A DNA stretch of 64,000 nucleotides from Atlantibacter sp. RC6 (GTDB lineage Bacteria; Pseudomonadota; Gammaproteobacteria; Enterobacterales; Enterobacteriaceae): positions 62,001 through 126,000 of the forward strand of contig NZ_JACHZE010000010.1 in assembly GCF_014193285.1 (NCBI RefSeq). The letters run 5' to 3'. A program made the position numbers and the translations under genes. Numbering within the stretch: the stretch's first letter is position 1; each line of letters starts with the position of its first letter. This document shows, piece by piece, positions 1-10,350 of this stretch. The notes below the pieces were generated by a model. The model saw only the letters and a program-made list of their open reading frames with translations, was not told where the DNA came from and did not search any database.

Positions 1-644
1 AGGCCTCGCAGCTGGCGCGCGACGCGGCGCAAACCGCGCAGCGCGGCGGCGATCAGGCGGCGAATGTTGCCAGTACCATGCGCGGCATTGAGGTGAGCTC
101 GCAGAAAATCAGCGACATCACCAGCGTGATCGACGGTATCGCCTTCCAGACCAATATCCTGGCATTGAACGCGGCAGTAGAAGCCGCGCGCGCCGGGGAG
201 CAGGGGCGCGGATTCGCGGTGGTGGCCGGTGAAGTCCGCAATCTGGCCAGCCGCAGCGCCCAGGCGGCGAAAGAGATTAAGGTGTTGATTGACGAGTCGG
301 TTGCCCGGGTGCAGCAGGGCTCGCAACTGGTGGATACCGCCGCCAATACCATGTCGGAAATTGTTCGTTCGGTTACTCAGGTCAACGACATTATGGGGGA
401 GATCGCCTCGGCTTCCGATGAGCAGCGCCGTGGCATTGAGCAGGTTGCCCAGGCGGTAAGCCAAATGGATCAGGTGACGCAGCAAAACGCCGCGTTAGTC
501 GAAGAAGCCGCCGCCGCGACCGATTCGCTGTCCGGTCAGGCCGAGCGTCTCACCACGCTGGTATCGGCATTTAACCTTGAAAGTATTGTCCGGGAGGACA
601 ATGAAGTGGCAGTCACCCCGCAACGGGTGCCGGTTTTAACCTGA
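1..644 (+). CDS. methyl-accepting chemotaxis protein, C-terminal part (5' end outside window)
   Basis: This is the cytoplasmic signalling half of a transmembrane chemoreceptor; the frame is open from base 3 and the sensory and membrane domains lie upstream of the window. The hairpin tip that docks CheA and CheW is clear ([19 protein letters not shown], then [19 protein letters not shown]). A methylation-helix segment with an AALVEE motif follows. The tail ends in VPVLT and lacks the NWETF-type pentapeptide that tethers CheR and CheB to Tar and Tsr. Together with its position just upstream of cheR, this fits a Tap-like low-abundance receptor, although a truncated-tail Tar cannot be excluded because the ligand domain is not visible. 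Confidence 0.93.
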   Translation, partial: ASQLARDAAQTAQRGGDQAANVASTMRGIEVSSQKISDITSVIDGIAFQTNILALNAAVEAARAGEQGRGFAVVAGEVRNLASRSAQAAKEIKVLIDESVARVQQGSQLVDTAANTMSEIVRSVTQVNDIMGEIASASDEQRRGIEQVAQAVSQMDQVTQQNAALVEEAAAATDSLSGQAERLTTLVSAFNLESIVREDNEVAVTPQRVPVLT

Positions 645-664
645 ATCCATGTAAAGAAGGCGCT

Positions 665-1531
665 ATGACATCATCACTGCCCAACGGGCAAACGTCATTA
701 CTGTTTCAGATGACCCAGCGCCTCGCGCTATCCGACGCGCATTTTCGTCGGATATGCCAACTGATTTATCAGCGCGCCGGGATTGTATTGGCTGAGCATA
801 AAAGGGACATGGTTTATAACCGGCTGGTCCGCCGGTTACGCACCCTGGGTCTCGACGATTTTGGTCGCTATCTGAGTATGCTGGAAGCGAACCCGAACAG
901 CGCAGAATGGCAGGCTTTTGTTAACTCATTAACCACCAACCTGACGGCGTTTTTCCGCGAGGCGCACCACTTTCCGGTGCTGGCCGACCATGCGCGCAAA
1001 CGCAGCGGGGAGTACCGGGTATGGAGCGCCGCCGCCTCGACGGGGGAGGAGCCGTACTCCATCGCCATCACGCTTGCCGACGCGCTGGGCATCGCCCCGG
1101 GGCGTTTCACCGTGTTTGCCAGCGACATCGACACCGAAGTGCTGCAAAAGGCGCAGAGCGCGATCTACCGCCAGGAAGAGCTTAAAACCCTCTCGCCACA
1201 GCAATTGCAACGCTACTTTATGCGCGGCACCGGTCCCCATGAGGGGCTGGTGCGCGTGCGCAGCGAGCTCGGCAACGCCGTTCAGTTCGCCGCGCTGAAT
1301 TTGTTGGATAAGCAGTACAACGTACCCGGCCCGTTTGACGCGATTTTTTGCCGCAACGTGATGATTTACTTTGATAAAGAAACACAGCAGGAGATCCTCA
1401 AGCGTTTTGTGCCGTTACTCAAACCGGGGGGGTTATTGTTCGCCGGGCATTCAGAGAATTTCAGTAATCTCAGCCGCGATTTCTGGCTCCGTGGCCAGAC
1501 GGTTTACGCGCTGAGTAAGGAAAGACAATGA
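665..1531 (+). CDS. cheR: chemotaxis protein methyltransferase CheR
   Basis: CheR uses S-adenosylmethionine to methylate glutamates on chemoreceptors during adaptation. The 288-residue product has the helical N-terminal domain (to about residue 90), the NLTAFFRE segment, and the SAM-binding motif [12 protein letters not shown] at about 121-132. The CRNVMIYF segment lies further on and a GHSENF motif near the C-terminus. Length and sequence match enterobacterial CheR throughout. It follows the receptor gene by 20 nt, with the SD-like sequence AAGAAGGCGCT before ATG. Its stop overlaps the cheB start (ATGA), implying translational coupling. Confidence 0.97.
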   Translation: MTSSLPNGQTSLLFQMTQRLALSDAHFRRICQLIYQRAGIVLAEHKRDMVYNRLVRRLRTLGLDDFGRYLSMLEANPNSAEWQAFVNSLTTNLTAFFREAHHFPVLADHARKRSGEYRVWSAAASTGEEPYSIAITLADALGIAPGRFTVFASDIDTEVLQKAQSAIYRQEELKTLSPQQLQRYFMRGTGPHEGLVRVRSELGNAVQFAALNLLDKQYNVPGPFDAIFCRNVMIYFDKETQQEILKRFVPLLKPGGLLFAGHSENFSNLSRDFWLRGQTVYALSKERQ

Positions 1532-2577
1532 GTAAAATCAAGGTGCTGTCTGTAGATGACTCGGCGTTGATGCGTCAAATCATGACGGAAATCATCAACA
1601 GTCACAGCGATATGGAAATGGTGGCGACGGCGCCCGATCCGTTAGTGGCCCGGGATTTAATTAAAAAATTCAACCCGGATGTCCTGACGCTGGATGTGGA
1701 AATGCCGCGCATGGACGGGCTGGATTTTCTGGAAAAACTGATGCGCCTGCGGCCTATGCCGGTGGTGATGGTCTCTTCCCTGACCGGCAAAGGTTCGGAA
1801 GTGACGCTGCGCGCGCTGGAGCTGGGCGCGGTGGACTTCGTTACTAAACCGCAGTTGGGCATCCGTGAAGGCATGCTGGCGTACAGCGAAATGATCGCTG
1901 AGAAAGTGCGCACCGCGGCGCGCGCAAAAGTCGCCACTCGCGCCCAGCAGGCGGTTCCTGCCACCCTGAAGGCCGGCCCGATGCTCAGCTCGGAGAAACT
2001 GATCGTGATTGGCGCGTCTACCGGCGGCACCGAGGCGATCCGCCACGTGTTGCAACCGCTGCCGCTCTCCTGCCCGGCGGTGCTGATTACCCAGCATATG
2101 CCGCCAGGGTTTACCCGCTCCTTTGCTGAACGCCTGAACAAGCTATGCCAGATCAGCGTCAAGGAAGCCGAGGACGGTGAGCGCGTACTGCCGGGCCATG
2201 CGTATATCGCACCCGGCGACCGACATATGGAGTTGTCACGCAGCGGGGCGAACTATCAAATAAAAATTCACGACGGCCCGGCGGTTAACCGTCATCGTCC
2301 CGCCGTGGATGTGCTGTTTCATTCCGTCGCCAAACATGCGGGGCGCAACGCGGTGGGGGTGATCCTCACCGGGATGGGCAACGACGGCGCGGCGGGAATG
2401 CTGGCGATGCACCAGGCGGGCGCCTGGAACATCGCCCAGAACGAAGCGAGTTGTGTGGTGTTCGGCATGCCGCGTGAGGCCATCAATATGGGTGGCGTCA
2501 GCGAAGTCGTCGATCTAAGCCAGGTCAGCCAGCAGATGCTGGCGAAAATCAGTGCCGGACAGGCAATACGTATTTAA
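1528..2577 (+). CDS. cheB: protein-glutamate methylesterase/glutaminase CheB
   Basis: CheB removes methyl groups from, and deamidates, chemoreceptors; phosphorylation by CheA activates it. The 349-residue product has an N-terminal receiver domain with acidic residues D10 and D11, the phospho-acceptor D56 ([12 protein letters not shown]) and the lysine of VTKP. A linker leads to the esterase domain with catalytic Ser164 in [10 protein letters not shown], a histidine in TQHMPPGFT and an aspartate in [10 protein letters not shown]. The start overlaps cheR by 4 nt. Nothing is missing or unusual. Confidence 0.97.
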   Translation: MSKIKVLSVDDSALMRQIMTEIINSHSDMEMVATAPDPLVARDLIKKFNPDVLTLDVEMPRMDGLDFLEKLMRLRPMPVVMVSSLTGKGSEVTLRALELGAVDFVTKPQLGIREGMLAYSEMIAEKVRTAARAKVATRAQQAVPATLKAGPMLSSEKLIVIGASTGGTEAIRHVLQPLPLSCPAVLITQHMPPGFTRSFAERLNKLCQISVKEAEDGERVLPGHAYIAPGDRHMELSRSGANYQIKIHDGPAVNRHRPAVDVLFHSVAKHAGRNAVGVILTGMGNDGAAGMLAMHQAGAWNIAQNEASCVVFGMPREAINMGGVSEVVDLSQVSQQMLAKISAGQAIRI

Positions 2578-2581
2578 TTAA

Positions 2582-2983
<402 letters not shown>

Positions 2984-2993
2984 GGAGCTCCTG

Positions 2994-3638
2994 ATGATGC
3001 AACCTGCCATAAAACCCAGCGAAGAACACTCCGCCGCCGATATTATTGCCCGCATCGGCAGCTTGACGCGTATGCTGCGCGACAGCCTGCGTGAGCTGGG
3101 GCTGGACCAGGCGATTGCCGAAGCCGCGGAAGCGATCCCGGATGCCCGTGATCGTCTTGACTACGTGGTGCAAATGACCGCCCAGGCGGCGGAGCGTGCG
3201 CTGAACAGCGTAGAAGCTTCCCAGCCGCATCAGGAAGAGCTGGAGAAGGGCGCGAAGGCGTTGAGCAAACGCTGGGACGCCTGGTTTGAAAATCCTATCG
3301 AACTGAGCGACGCGCGCGAGCTGGTCACCGATACCCGCCAGTATCTGTCCGACGTGCCGGGTCATACCAGCTACACCAACGCGCAACTGCTGGAAATCAT
3401 GATGGCGCAAGATTTCCAGGATCTCACCGGCCAGGTGATCAAGCGCATGATGGACGTGATCCAGGAAATTGAACGGCAGCTGCTGATGGTGCTGCTGGAA
3501 AATATGCCGGAACCGGGAACGCGCGCCAAACGCGAGAACGACAGCCTGCTCAACGGCCCACAGGTGGATACCACCAAAGCGGGCGTGGTGGCAAGTCAGG
3601 ATCAGGTTGACGATTTGCTGGATAGTTTAGGGTTTTGA
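2994..3638 (+). CDS. cheZ: protein phosphatase CheZ
   Basis: CheZ dephosphorylates CheY-P and so terminates the tumble signal. The 214-residue product has the same length as in E. coli. It has the long helical hairpin with the catalytic segment QDFQDLTGQ carrying D143 and Q147. The C-terminal CheY-docking peptide ([15 protein letters not shown]) is present. An alternative ATG lies one codon downstream. It is the last gene of the che operon; a perfect hairpin follows within 10 nt, and the next genes on this side run on the opposite strand. Confidence 0.97.
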   Translation: MMQPAIKPSEEHSAADIIARIGSLTRMLRDSLRELGLDQAIAEAAEAIPDARDRLDYVVQMTAQAAERALNSVEASQPHQEELEKGAKALSKRWDAWFENPIELSDARELVTDTRQYLSDVPGHTSYTNAQLLEIMMAQDFQDLTGQVIKRMMDVIQEIERQLLMVLLENMPEPGTRAKRENDSLLNGPQVDTTKAGVVASQDQVDDLLDSLGF

Positions 3639-3645
3639 CGGGAAA

Positions 3646-3676
3646 CCGCCTGTTGCCGGGGTATGGCAACAGGCGG
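3646..3676. terminator. terminator between cheZ and the fimbrial operon
   Basis: A perfect 12-bp stem (CCGCCTGTTGCC / GGCAACAGGCGG) with a 7-nt loop lies between the convergent cheZ and fimbrial adhesin genes. The U-tracts are short on both sides (CTTT on plus, TTTCC on minus), so it probably serves both directions with moderate strength. Confidence 0.8.
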
Positions 3677-3683
3677 CTTTGCG

Positions 3684-4829
3684 TTATTTGATGTCCATTT
3701 TTACGGTGACGTTGCCTTCGAATTTGCCTGCGGCGGGAGGGGTATCCGTGGTGCCTACGGGAGCGGCGGTCATTTTAATATGGCCGTTGCCGTCCTGATC
3801 CAGAGTTAATGGGAAACTGACGGAGCCGTCTAACACCACGTTATTATTATTTTCATCGTACATCCGCACGCCAATATCATCGCGGCCGATCATTTTAGCA
3901 ATAAGACGATTGCTGTCAGTTACCACGCCCTGATCTGAACTCAACGTTAATAGAATCTTATCGGTGGTCGAGCGCGCTTCTGGATCGTCGCAATGGTAGG
4001 AGATATCAACGTCCCGCAACGTATAGCCCCGAGGATTCTGGCCTTTGTTAATGAACTGGGGTCGGTTAATTTCGCCCAGGTCGATATCGATAACGCTGCC
4101 TGCGTTAATAGTGCAACTGAGCGGGGCTGTGATGGAGCCTCTGAGCCAGACATCGGATACGTGCTGCATATCGCTTAACGTACAGAGCGTATCGGCGTAG
4201 ATACATGCGTAGTATTGCGCCACAATCTGAGAAGGAATGTTTTCAACGCCAAAGATAGGACTGGTCAGTAAGAATTTAACTTCAATAGCATTCCATCGAA
4301 ATTGCCTGCTTGTGCGGGTAATATTACTACATACGTTCCCATCGCCTTCTGTCATGGTTACACCATATATAGATTGCATATTACTCAACGATGTAGGGTA
4401 TTCATCAATTGCGATTTGCGAAGCTGAACTATTGAGATTGTCACCAAAGCCTGTGATGTCTATGTCAAGCCGCTCGGTCAGTTTTCCATAGCCAGCGCTC
4501 CCGGCTAAAAGCGGACTACCTACTGCTGTCAGGTCGGTAATGCCCGTCGAGTCACTTACCCCACCACACTTACAGCTCACCGTCTGATTTTCCGCTCCAT
4601 CCCCAGGCGTTTTGGTTTCTATAAAGGTTAAACCCGTTTTATTATCTGCCGCGCTTAATTCATGGTTGTATGTGACGTCATATCTGATCGCGGGTTTCCA
4701 TACGCAACTTGACACCTTTGCAGAATGGCCTGTAAGCGGGCATAGCACCGCCACTAACACTAAAACAAATTTCAAAGACCGGAATTGGGTCATAACATCA
4801 TAAAGAGTGGCGGAGTATTCGTTATTCAT
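3684..4829 (-). CDS. two-domain fimbrial tip adhesin
   Basis: This is the last gene of the fimbrial operon and probably the tip adhesin secreted through the usher. At about 380 residues it is roughly twice pilin size. A hydrophobic signal (FVLVLVAVLCPLTGHSA) precedes a cysteine-containing N-terminal lectin-like half. The C-terminal half resembles a pilin domain, with SCTINAGSVIDIDLGEI and a terminal EGNVTVKMDIK donor-strand-type end. I chose the ATG at 4829, which overlaps the usher stop (ATGA). An ATG at 4835 is also possible, and one at 4793 gives a textbook signal peptide but no SD. The N-terminal half resembles no adhesin I know by sequence, so the receptor cannot be predicted. The gene is AT-rich relative to the flanking che and flh genes. 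Confidence 0.85.
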   Translation of the reverse strand: MNNEYSATLYDVMTQFRSLKFVLVLVAVLCPLTGHSAKVSSCVWKPAIRYDVTYNHELSAADNKTGLTFIETKTPGDGAENQTVSCKCGGVSDSTGITDLTAVGSPLLAGSAGYGKLTERLDIDITGFGDNLNSSASQIAIDEYPTSLSNMQSIYGVTMTEGDGNVCSNITRTSRQFRWNAIEVKFLLTSPIFGVENIPSQIVAQYYACIYADTLCTLSDMQHVSDVWLRGSITAPLSCTINAGSVIDIDLGEINRPQFINKGQNPRGYTLRDVDISYHCDDPEARSTTDKILLTLSSDQGVVTDSNRLIAKMIGRDDIGVRMYDENNNNVVLDGSVSFPLTLDQDGNGHIKMTAAPVGTTDTPPAAGKFEGNVTVKMDIK

Positions 4830-7345
4830 TGACATAATGCGCTCGCAGCGAGAATTCTTTTTGATGAGTTAACAGGTAGCGAAACAGAGGCATGGCATTG
4901 TTGAGCCGGGGATTTACCCCATTGCACAGTTACCGCCGTCTGCTCAGAAATACCTGACAGATAAAGCACGCCACTGTCATCAACGATACCGTTCAGGGTA
5001 GTGCCATCGACTGTCGCCATGGCACCAAAGGGTATTTGCCGTCCGTCCGGGCGCTTCAGAGCGATCATGGCGCGGTAGCCAATGTGAGCATCAAAATGGG
5101 CGTTAACAGCAGCATTACGATCGGGGACCACTGTTACGGCGGTTTCGTCGCTATCAACGTTATCAGGCAGGCTTGTGGTATCCAGCCGGATGGTATTTTC
5201 CTGATAAGGCGTCAATGAAGGGATAATGGCATTGCCAAATGCATCAGTCTGGATGCCTTGCTGGTTGATAAATCGTATGCCGGGCGCACCATTGGCGCTG
5301 ATAATAGCGAACTCATTACCTAAGGGTTGAGAGAGGGTGATGCCGCCAGAGTGAATGACGATGCCGCCATCTAAACCATAGCTAAGCTGTTGCGAATGAT
5401 CTGTCGAGGCAGAATAACCGGCGCTTATATTCCCGTATCGCGAATGGTAGCTGCTGTAAATACTGCTGGTATCGTCACCATCATGATTGGTGTGGCTTTG
5501 TTGAAGTGAATAACTCAATCGCTTGTCATCAAGCAAAGTCCCGGATAAACCCACCCGCTGGCTGGTTTCGCTTTTTTTGGTCGCATTGGCGCTGTAGCTT
5601 ATCCAACTGTCCGGCAAGAATTTACTGAAAGGCACGCTTAACCCGAAAGACAGCGTTTGATCGCTGGGGGAGCCAGTGGTTTTGCTATAGGTATAAGCCA
5701 CATTTAACGACACGCCGTAAACTGTACTATTCCAGCCTGCGGAAAGACTTTTTTCTTTCCGATTGCTTTTCCAGTAATCCTGTTGATAGCCGTTAAGATA
5801 GAGGTTACTAGCCATAACTGACTGATTAATGCTGGCCTGAATACGGCTACGTTTATTGTAGTTATACGATAAATCGTCGTCGTTACCGGTATGTTTTTCG
5901 TTTGCTTCAGCAAAGGTGTAATAGCCTTTGGTACTGTAACGATAACCCGCTAAGGTAAAATTGGTATCCGTGGCGTCTATTTGCCCGGTATAGAGTAGCC
6001 GGTATGACTGACCGGTATCCTGCTGGTCATTATCTAACGTGGTGTGGGCATTCGTCACATCCGCAGACAGCGAGCCCAGTTTGCCGAGAGCGATCCCAGC
6101 ACCCATATTGCTTGCGATATAATTTTCCGCTGCCGTCATCCCGCCAAAAAGTGTCAGATAATTGTTGAGACCATAGATTACGCTAACCTGAGAAAATAAA
6201 GGTTCATTGCTGTTTTGGTTATTGTTCGCGCGAAAGCGACCTGCAGTCATTTCGAATTTAACGTGCCCCGGTCGTTGCATAATGGCGATGCCGGAGAAAG
6301 CTTGGGTAAAATGATGTTCTGTACCATCGGCTTCCTTAATGGTTACGTCCAAATCGCCGCTACTTGTGGTGGCATACAGATCGTTGATCACAAACGGGCC
6401 CGGCGGCACTGTTGATTGATAGATCAGGTATCCATTCTGTCGCACTGATATTTCAGCATTGGAATTGGCTATACCACGAATAATGGGTGCAAAACCGCGC
6501 TGGCTGCTCGGGAGCATTTCTTCATCGGACGCGATGTTAATGCCGCGATACTGAATGCTATCGAAGACTTCTCCATGTGTGCTGTTTTCACCGGCAATAA
6601 ATTGAGCCTTTAGAAATTTGAAATCGTGCTGAACCCATGAGTTGATTGCATTCCATGACTGTTGACCATTGGTGTTATCCCATGTGGAGTAGTTGCGCAA
6701 ACGCCACCCCCCAAAATTAATCCCGTTACGCATGTTGAGATACTGAGTTGAGGACTGGTAATCAGCATCGTTATATTCCGTACCGGAAAAGGAATAATCA
6801 GTAAACATGGCTATTACGCCATCATCCCAGCGCGACGGGTCAATGTATCCATTACTGTCTCTGTTCATAGCTGACTGAGGTATGCTGAGAGAAAGCAGTA
6901 AGCTATTAAAATCGAAACGGGCTGAAGAAAAAGGAATAAAATTCTCTATTGGCGCATTAAGCGGTTTATCTGGCGGTAAACTAGCTAGTGCAGGATAATT
7001 CTCAACTTTCACGCCCCACTTGCGAAGTAGGGCTGGTGATAACAAAGGGCGCAGTGTTCCATCTGAATCACTAATGTAGTTTATAGATTCATCTGGCATG
7101 CTTTGTTTGTTAATGCTGATCTTTGATAAATAGATGCCAGGTAATTGCGCATCTTTTTTTGAAAATAAAGAGAGATCTATATCTTGACGTGCAAGCTGCT
7201 CTCCTTCCAGAAATGAAGGTTCAAAATAGTACTCTCGCGCGTAAACCGGCGAAAAAACGGCAAAGCATAACGCGATTATTAATCCTGAAGCACGGATTAC
7301 GCGTCCGCGATATTGTCGACGGCTAACGTCGCGGAACATGGCCAT
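4826..7345 (-). CDS. fimbrial outer-membrane usher (FimD/PapC family)
   Basis: The usher is the outer-membrane pore that recruits chaperone-subunit complexes and assembles the fimbria. The 839-residue product starts with a signal peptide ending near SPVYA. The N-terminal periplasmic domain begins YYFEPSFLEGE. The 24-strand barrel region contains the plug, with GFAPIIRGIANSNAEISVRQ as the typical family segment. Two C-terminal plug-like domains end in ILAASALCQ. A longer frame starting at 7420 was rejected because the ATG at 7345 follows the chaperone stop and has an AGGAG SD overlapping that stop. The sequence suits a type-1-like (gamma) fimbrial usher. Confidence 0.93.
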   Translation of the reverse strand: MAMFRDVSRRQYRGRVIRASGLIIALCFAVFSPVYAREYYFEPSFLEGEQLARQDIDLSLFSKKDAQLPGIYLSKISINKQSMPDESINYISDSDGTLRPLLSPALLRKWGVKVENYPALASLPPDKPLNAPIENFIPFSSARFDFNSLLLSLSIPQSAMNRDSNGYIDPSRWDDGVIAMFTDYSFSGTEYNDADYQSSTQYLNMRNGINFGGWRLRNYSTWDNTNGQQSWNAINSWVQHDFKFLKAQFIAGENSTHGEVFDSIQYRGINIASDEEMLPSSQRGFAPIIRGIANSNAEISVRQNGYLIYQSTVPPGPFVINDLYATTSSGDLDVTIKEADGTEHHFTQAFSGIAIMQRPGHVKFEMTAGRFRANNNQNSNEPLFSQVSVIYGLNNYLTLFGGMTAAENYIASNMGAGIALGKLGSLSADVTNAHTTLDNDQQDTGQSYRLLYTGQIDATDTNFTLAGYRYSTKGYYTFAEANEKHTGNDDDLSYNYNKRSRIQASINQSVMASNLYLNGYQQDYWKSNRKEKSLSAGWNSTVYGVSLNVAYTYSKTTGSPSDQTLSFGLSVPFSKFLPDSWISYSANATKKSETSQRVGLSGTLLDDKRLSYSLQQSHTNHDGDDTSSIYSSYHSRYGNISAGYSASTDHSQQLSYGLDGGIVIHSGGITLSQPLGNEFAIISANGAPGIRFINQQGIQTDAFGNAIIPSLTPYQENTIRLDTTSLPDNVDSDETAVTVVPDRNAAVNAHFDAHIGYRAMIALKRPDGRQIPFGAMATVDGTTLNGIVDDSGVLYLSGISEQTAVTVQWGKSPAQQCHASVSLPVNSSKRILAASALCQ

Positions 7346-7353
7346 TACTGACA

Positions 7354-8058
7354 CTACTCCTGCTTGATTATCGAGGAATGTTTTGCAGATGCATTGCCAT
7401 AATCTGTGATACATCGCCATGACACATCTTTGCCAGTAAATTCGGCGGTGACAGGGATAGAAATAGTCGATTTTGGTGCTATCATGTCTGCTTTTTTGAT
7501 CAAGCTGTTGCCTAAATATAAAGTGTCAAACACGCTATAAAACAGCCCATCATTAATAATATGCAATTGGTTACCTGCCAAAACGAATTTCAGATGTTCA
7601 CATGTTTCATCTGGCGAGCCAGACAGACCTTGAGGGCGCCAAAACAGCTTTATACGTGTTTTATAAATTAACCTTAATGCGTTTATTTGTTTATTATCTT
7701 TTGCTATTGCAGGAATAGTACGAACGTTCATATAAAAAAGCGACTCCCGGTCTTCTGGAAGATTTTCGCCATTCCATGTGATACGTAAACTTTGCTCTTT
7801 CTGAGGATCGAGACGGAAAAGCGGAGGGGTCACAATAAATGGCCCTCTTGTTTTTCCGTCTCCTGTGTCAGTCCAGGACTGGACGAGCCAGGGTAATTCC
7901 CGTTCACTATTAACCACGCTTAAAGCGGTCTCTTTACTTTCTGCGTTGTAAATAACACGGGTTCTGCCAATCTGAATGCCTTCCGCCTGACAATTCGTCA
8001 GAATAAGGAAAGGCATCAAAAATAGTACAAAAAATACGATGCGCATAGCATTACCCAT
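7354..8058 (-). CDS. periplasmic fimbrial chaperone (PapD/FimC family)
   Basis: This protein caps pilus subunits in the periplasm by donor-strand complementation and delivers them to the usher. The 234-residue product has a signal peptide (FFVLFLMPFLILTNCQA), a mature start EGIQIGRTRVIYNA, and the family motifs SLFYMNVRTIPA and YKTRIKLFWRP; the latter holds the conserved lysine that anchors the subunit carboxylate. The usher starts 8 nt after its stop. The pilin gene lies 95 nt upstream, a gap often seen where pilin is made in excess. The ATG at 8046 is an alternative start. Confidence 0.93.
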   Translation of the reverse strand: MGNAMRIVFFVLFLMPFLILTNCQAEGIQIGRTRVIYNAESKETALSVVNSERELPWLVQSWTDTGDGKTRGPFIVTPPLFRLDPQKEQSLRITWNGENLPEDRESLFYMNVRTIPAIAKDNKQINALRLIYKTRIKLFWRPQGLSGSPDETCEHLKFVLAGNQLHIINDGLFYSVFDTLYLGNSLIKKADMIAPKSTISIPVTAEFTGKDVSWRCITDYGNASAKHSSIIKQE

Positions 8059-8153
8059 AATTAGCTCGTACCTCTGAAACAGTTAAAAAACTATTTTTAA
8101 TAGATGAGGTGAATAGGAAAGGTTCTTTAATTGATTTTTATGATGCATGATAG

Positions 8154-8741
8154 TTAACGATAAAGGATATTTACTGTTAAATCTGCATCAGCAGGGCCTG
8201 CGGTGACAGTCGCGTTATAGGATTGATAGCGAGCAAGAAAATCCGCTTGTATAGGGTTACCCGCTGTAGTAGGCAACTCAATATAAACCTGATCTTCACT
8301 ACCATCAAATTTGATATAGGTAGTCGGTTCTTCTTTTGTCGTAATAGCAACTCCGATACCGGTTGCAGCCGTAGAGCCTGGCGTAGTTGTACTGACGCTT
8401 AACAGATCGTCTCTGCCGGTTACGGTTGTACCGTTAAAAGTTAATTGCACAGATCCTAACCCCGGAGTAGCAACAGGACATTTTTGCAACTTAATTGAAA
8501 AAGGTTTAAACGTTGATTCCTTGCCAATATCGGTAAAGTAAGTTGTTGGATAAGAGCCCAGTGGGATGGTCAACTCATTGGTATCTCCATCACCATCAAT
8601 TTCGCATGAAGGTTCGATAATAGAACCGGTAAAATGTATTTTACCTGCATCCATACCGTCGTCGCTTGCCTGAACGTTAAACACTGAGCAAGCCAGAACG
8701 AAAGTTACGATAACCTTGCCGGGCAATGTAGTCATATCCAT
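8154..8741 (-). CDS. fimbrial major subunit (type-1 pilin family)
   Basis: First gene of the fimbrial operon and probably the shaft subunit. The product has about 195 residues: signal peptide ending near VQA, then the classic pilin opening GKIHFTGSIIEPSCEI, with the second disulfide cysteine in LQKCPVAT and a final ADLTVNILYR beta-strand. I chose the ATG at 8741 because it has GGAG nine bases upstream; ATGs at 8756 and 8735 also exist. No recognisable regulator or recombinase adjoins the operon. Low GC compared with che/flh suggests acquisition by transfer. Confidence 0.9.
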   Translation of the reverse strand: MDMTTLPGKVIVTFVLACSVFNVQASDDGMDAGKIHFTGSIIEPSCEIDGDGDTNELTIPLGSYPTTYFTDIGKESTFKPFSIKLQKCPVATPGLGSVQLTFNGTTVTGRDDLLSVSTTTPGSTAATGIGVAITTKEEPTTYIKFDGSEDQVYIELPTTAGNPIQADFLARYQSYNATVTAGPADADLTVNILYR

Positions 8742-9384
8742 ACTAATTATCTCCATGTGCTATAACAAAATACTATTATCAAATAATGGCGCTGCGGAAA
8801 AACATTAACGCCCTTGAATTACATGAGTATGTAATATTTGATACGTTATGTAGCATACACCTAAATCTTTATGTTGCATACTAGGGGGTATCCTTACTCA
8901 ATGTTCCAAAGCATATGTCGGATGTTATTGTTTTGTCTTTTTATTCATCTGGTGTATTAATTGTAAATTCAAATGCATATGGCTGAAAAATTTTGACATA
9001 ATTTAAATGGTGTTCTTAATGCCAGCGCGGAGTTTTCTGAAGGGCTGAATCTTGGATCTAATCTGAATCAAAAGCCATATCAATAATTAATTTTATCATG
9101 AATAAGTGTGTTTTAAGAATAAATAAAATTATTTATTAGCCTGGAGCTTTGCATTGCCCGCTAATATTTGCCACAGTAATCAATCTAATTTTTCGGAAAA
9201 CAATTAGCATGGAATTATGTCTTCAATAGATACAATTACATTAATTGTCCGAAAAATGATTAATTAAACATGTTACTCATCAATGCTACGCAGAGTCCAA
9301 TTGATTGCTAATTATTGCAGCATTTTTATCGCGGTTTTTAATAGTCAGGCCGTCCTTAAACAACGGCCTGAATTTTTATTTGTT
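8742..9384. other. AT-rich intergenic region upstream of the fimbrial operon
   Basis: About 640 bases without a credible gene. It should hold the fimbrial promoter, reading leftward. It contains a 10-bp inverted repeat, ATTTTTCGGA at 9188-9197 and TCCGAAAAAT at 9248-9257, inside strongly AT-rich sequence. A plus-strand open frame at 9283-9642 runs antisense into the ABC permease and is not believed. Confidence 0.6.
9346..9370. terminator. hairpin after the ABC transporter operon
   Basis: An 8-bp stem CAGGCCGT / ACGGCCTG with a 9-nt loop lies 15 nt past the stop of the last permease gene. The T-run follows the stem on the plus strand rather than on the minus strand, so it is not a canonical terminator for the ABC operon; it may still stabilise the 3' end. 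Confidence 0.45.
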
Positions 9385-10350
9385 TCACACCCGCCCAAAC
9401 AACCTCGTCACATTCACCCCTTTCAAAAAGATAAACGCCAGCAGCAGCCCGCCCCACAGGGCCATGGTGATATAACTGCTCACGCCGAGGATATTCAGAC
9501 CGCTCTCCAGCATTTGCAGCAAGATCAGCGCCATCACCATGCCAAACACTTTACCGAAGCCGCCGTCCGGGTTAATCCCTCCCAATACCGCCGCCAGAAT
9601 CGACACCAGCAGATAGGACTCGCCATACGAGGCTTTGGCTGAGTTGAGTTTTGACATCATCAACAGCCCGGCAATCACGCACAGCACCGATGACAGGATA
9701 TAGACCCAGATCAGCGTCTTGCGGGTGTTAATCCCCGAATAGTGGCTGGCCTGTTCGTTTGAGCCAATCAGGTAGATGGTGCGTCCGAAAGCGGATTTCT
9801 CAAGGATAATCCACATCACCATCACCACCGCAATGAACACCAGCAGCGGCGTAGGGATGCCAAGGATGCTGGAGCTATTGATCGACAAGATATAGTCGGG
9901 GAAGTTGGTGATCGACGAGCCGCGGGAAATCACGATATTGATACCGTTTAACAACGTCATGATCCCAAGCGTGGCCAGGATCGGCGAGACCCGCACCACG
10001 GCAATCAACATGCCGTTGATAACGCCGATCACCAGCGCGGTGGCAAAGCCGGATAGCAGCACCAGCACTACAGCAAGCGCACCCGGCGGGTAGTGCGTCG
10101 CCACCCACGCCATAATCAGCGCGCAGGCGTTCATGGTGGCGATAATCGACAGGTTAATCCCGCCGGTCAGCATGGTGACCGCCATTGCCAGCGCCAGCAC
10201 GCCGAGGATCGGCATCTGCGACGCTATGGACTGGAAGTTGGCGGCTGACCAGAACACATTCGGGATCAGAAAACTGAACGCCAGCACGGTCACGCCAATC
10301 AGCACGCTCAGGTAGATTTCAACGTTATCTTTGATTTTGCGATTGCTCAT
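9385..10350 (-). CDS. ABC sugar-type permease (RbsC/AraH family), second subunit
   Basis: Inner-membrane subunit of a carbohydrate importer of the ribose/AI-2/rhamnose class. The 321-residue protein has about eight to ten hydrophobic segments. It carries the family features LTGGINLSIIATMNACALI near residues 60-80 and the cytoplasmic loop FGRTIYLIGSNEQASHYSGI that contacts the ATPase. LAAVLGGINPDGGFGKVFG follows. It overlaps the upstream permease gene by 4 nt. Two different permease subunits encoded side by side suggest a heterodimeric channel, as in LsrC/LsrD. Confidence 0.9.
   Translation of the reverse strand: MSNRKIKDNVEIYLSVLIGVTVLAFSFLIPNVFWSAANFQSIASQMPILGVLALAMAVTMLTGGINLSIIATMNACALIMAWVATHYPPGALAVVLVLLSGFATALVIGVINGMLIAVVRVSPILATLGIMTLLNGINIVISRGSSITNFPDYILSINSSSILGIPTPLLVFIAVVMVMWIILEKSAFGRTIYLIGSNEQASHYSGINTRKTLIWVYILSSVLCVIAGLLMMSKLNSAKASYGESYLLVSILAAVLGGINPDGGFGKVFGMVMALILLQMLESGLNILGVSSYITMALWGGLLLAFIFLKGVNVTRLFGRV

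Noticed and set aside
9283-9642. 119-codon plus-strand frame
   Set aside because: It runs antisense through the 3' end of a well-supported ABC permease and has low-complexity His/Gln-rich composition typical of shadow frames.
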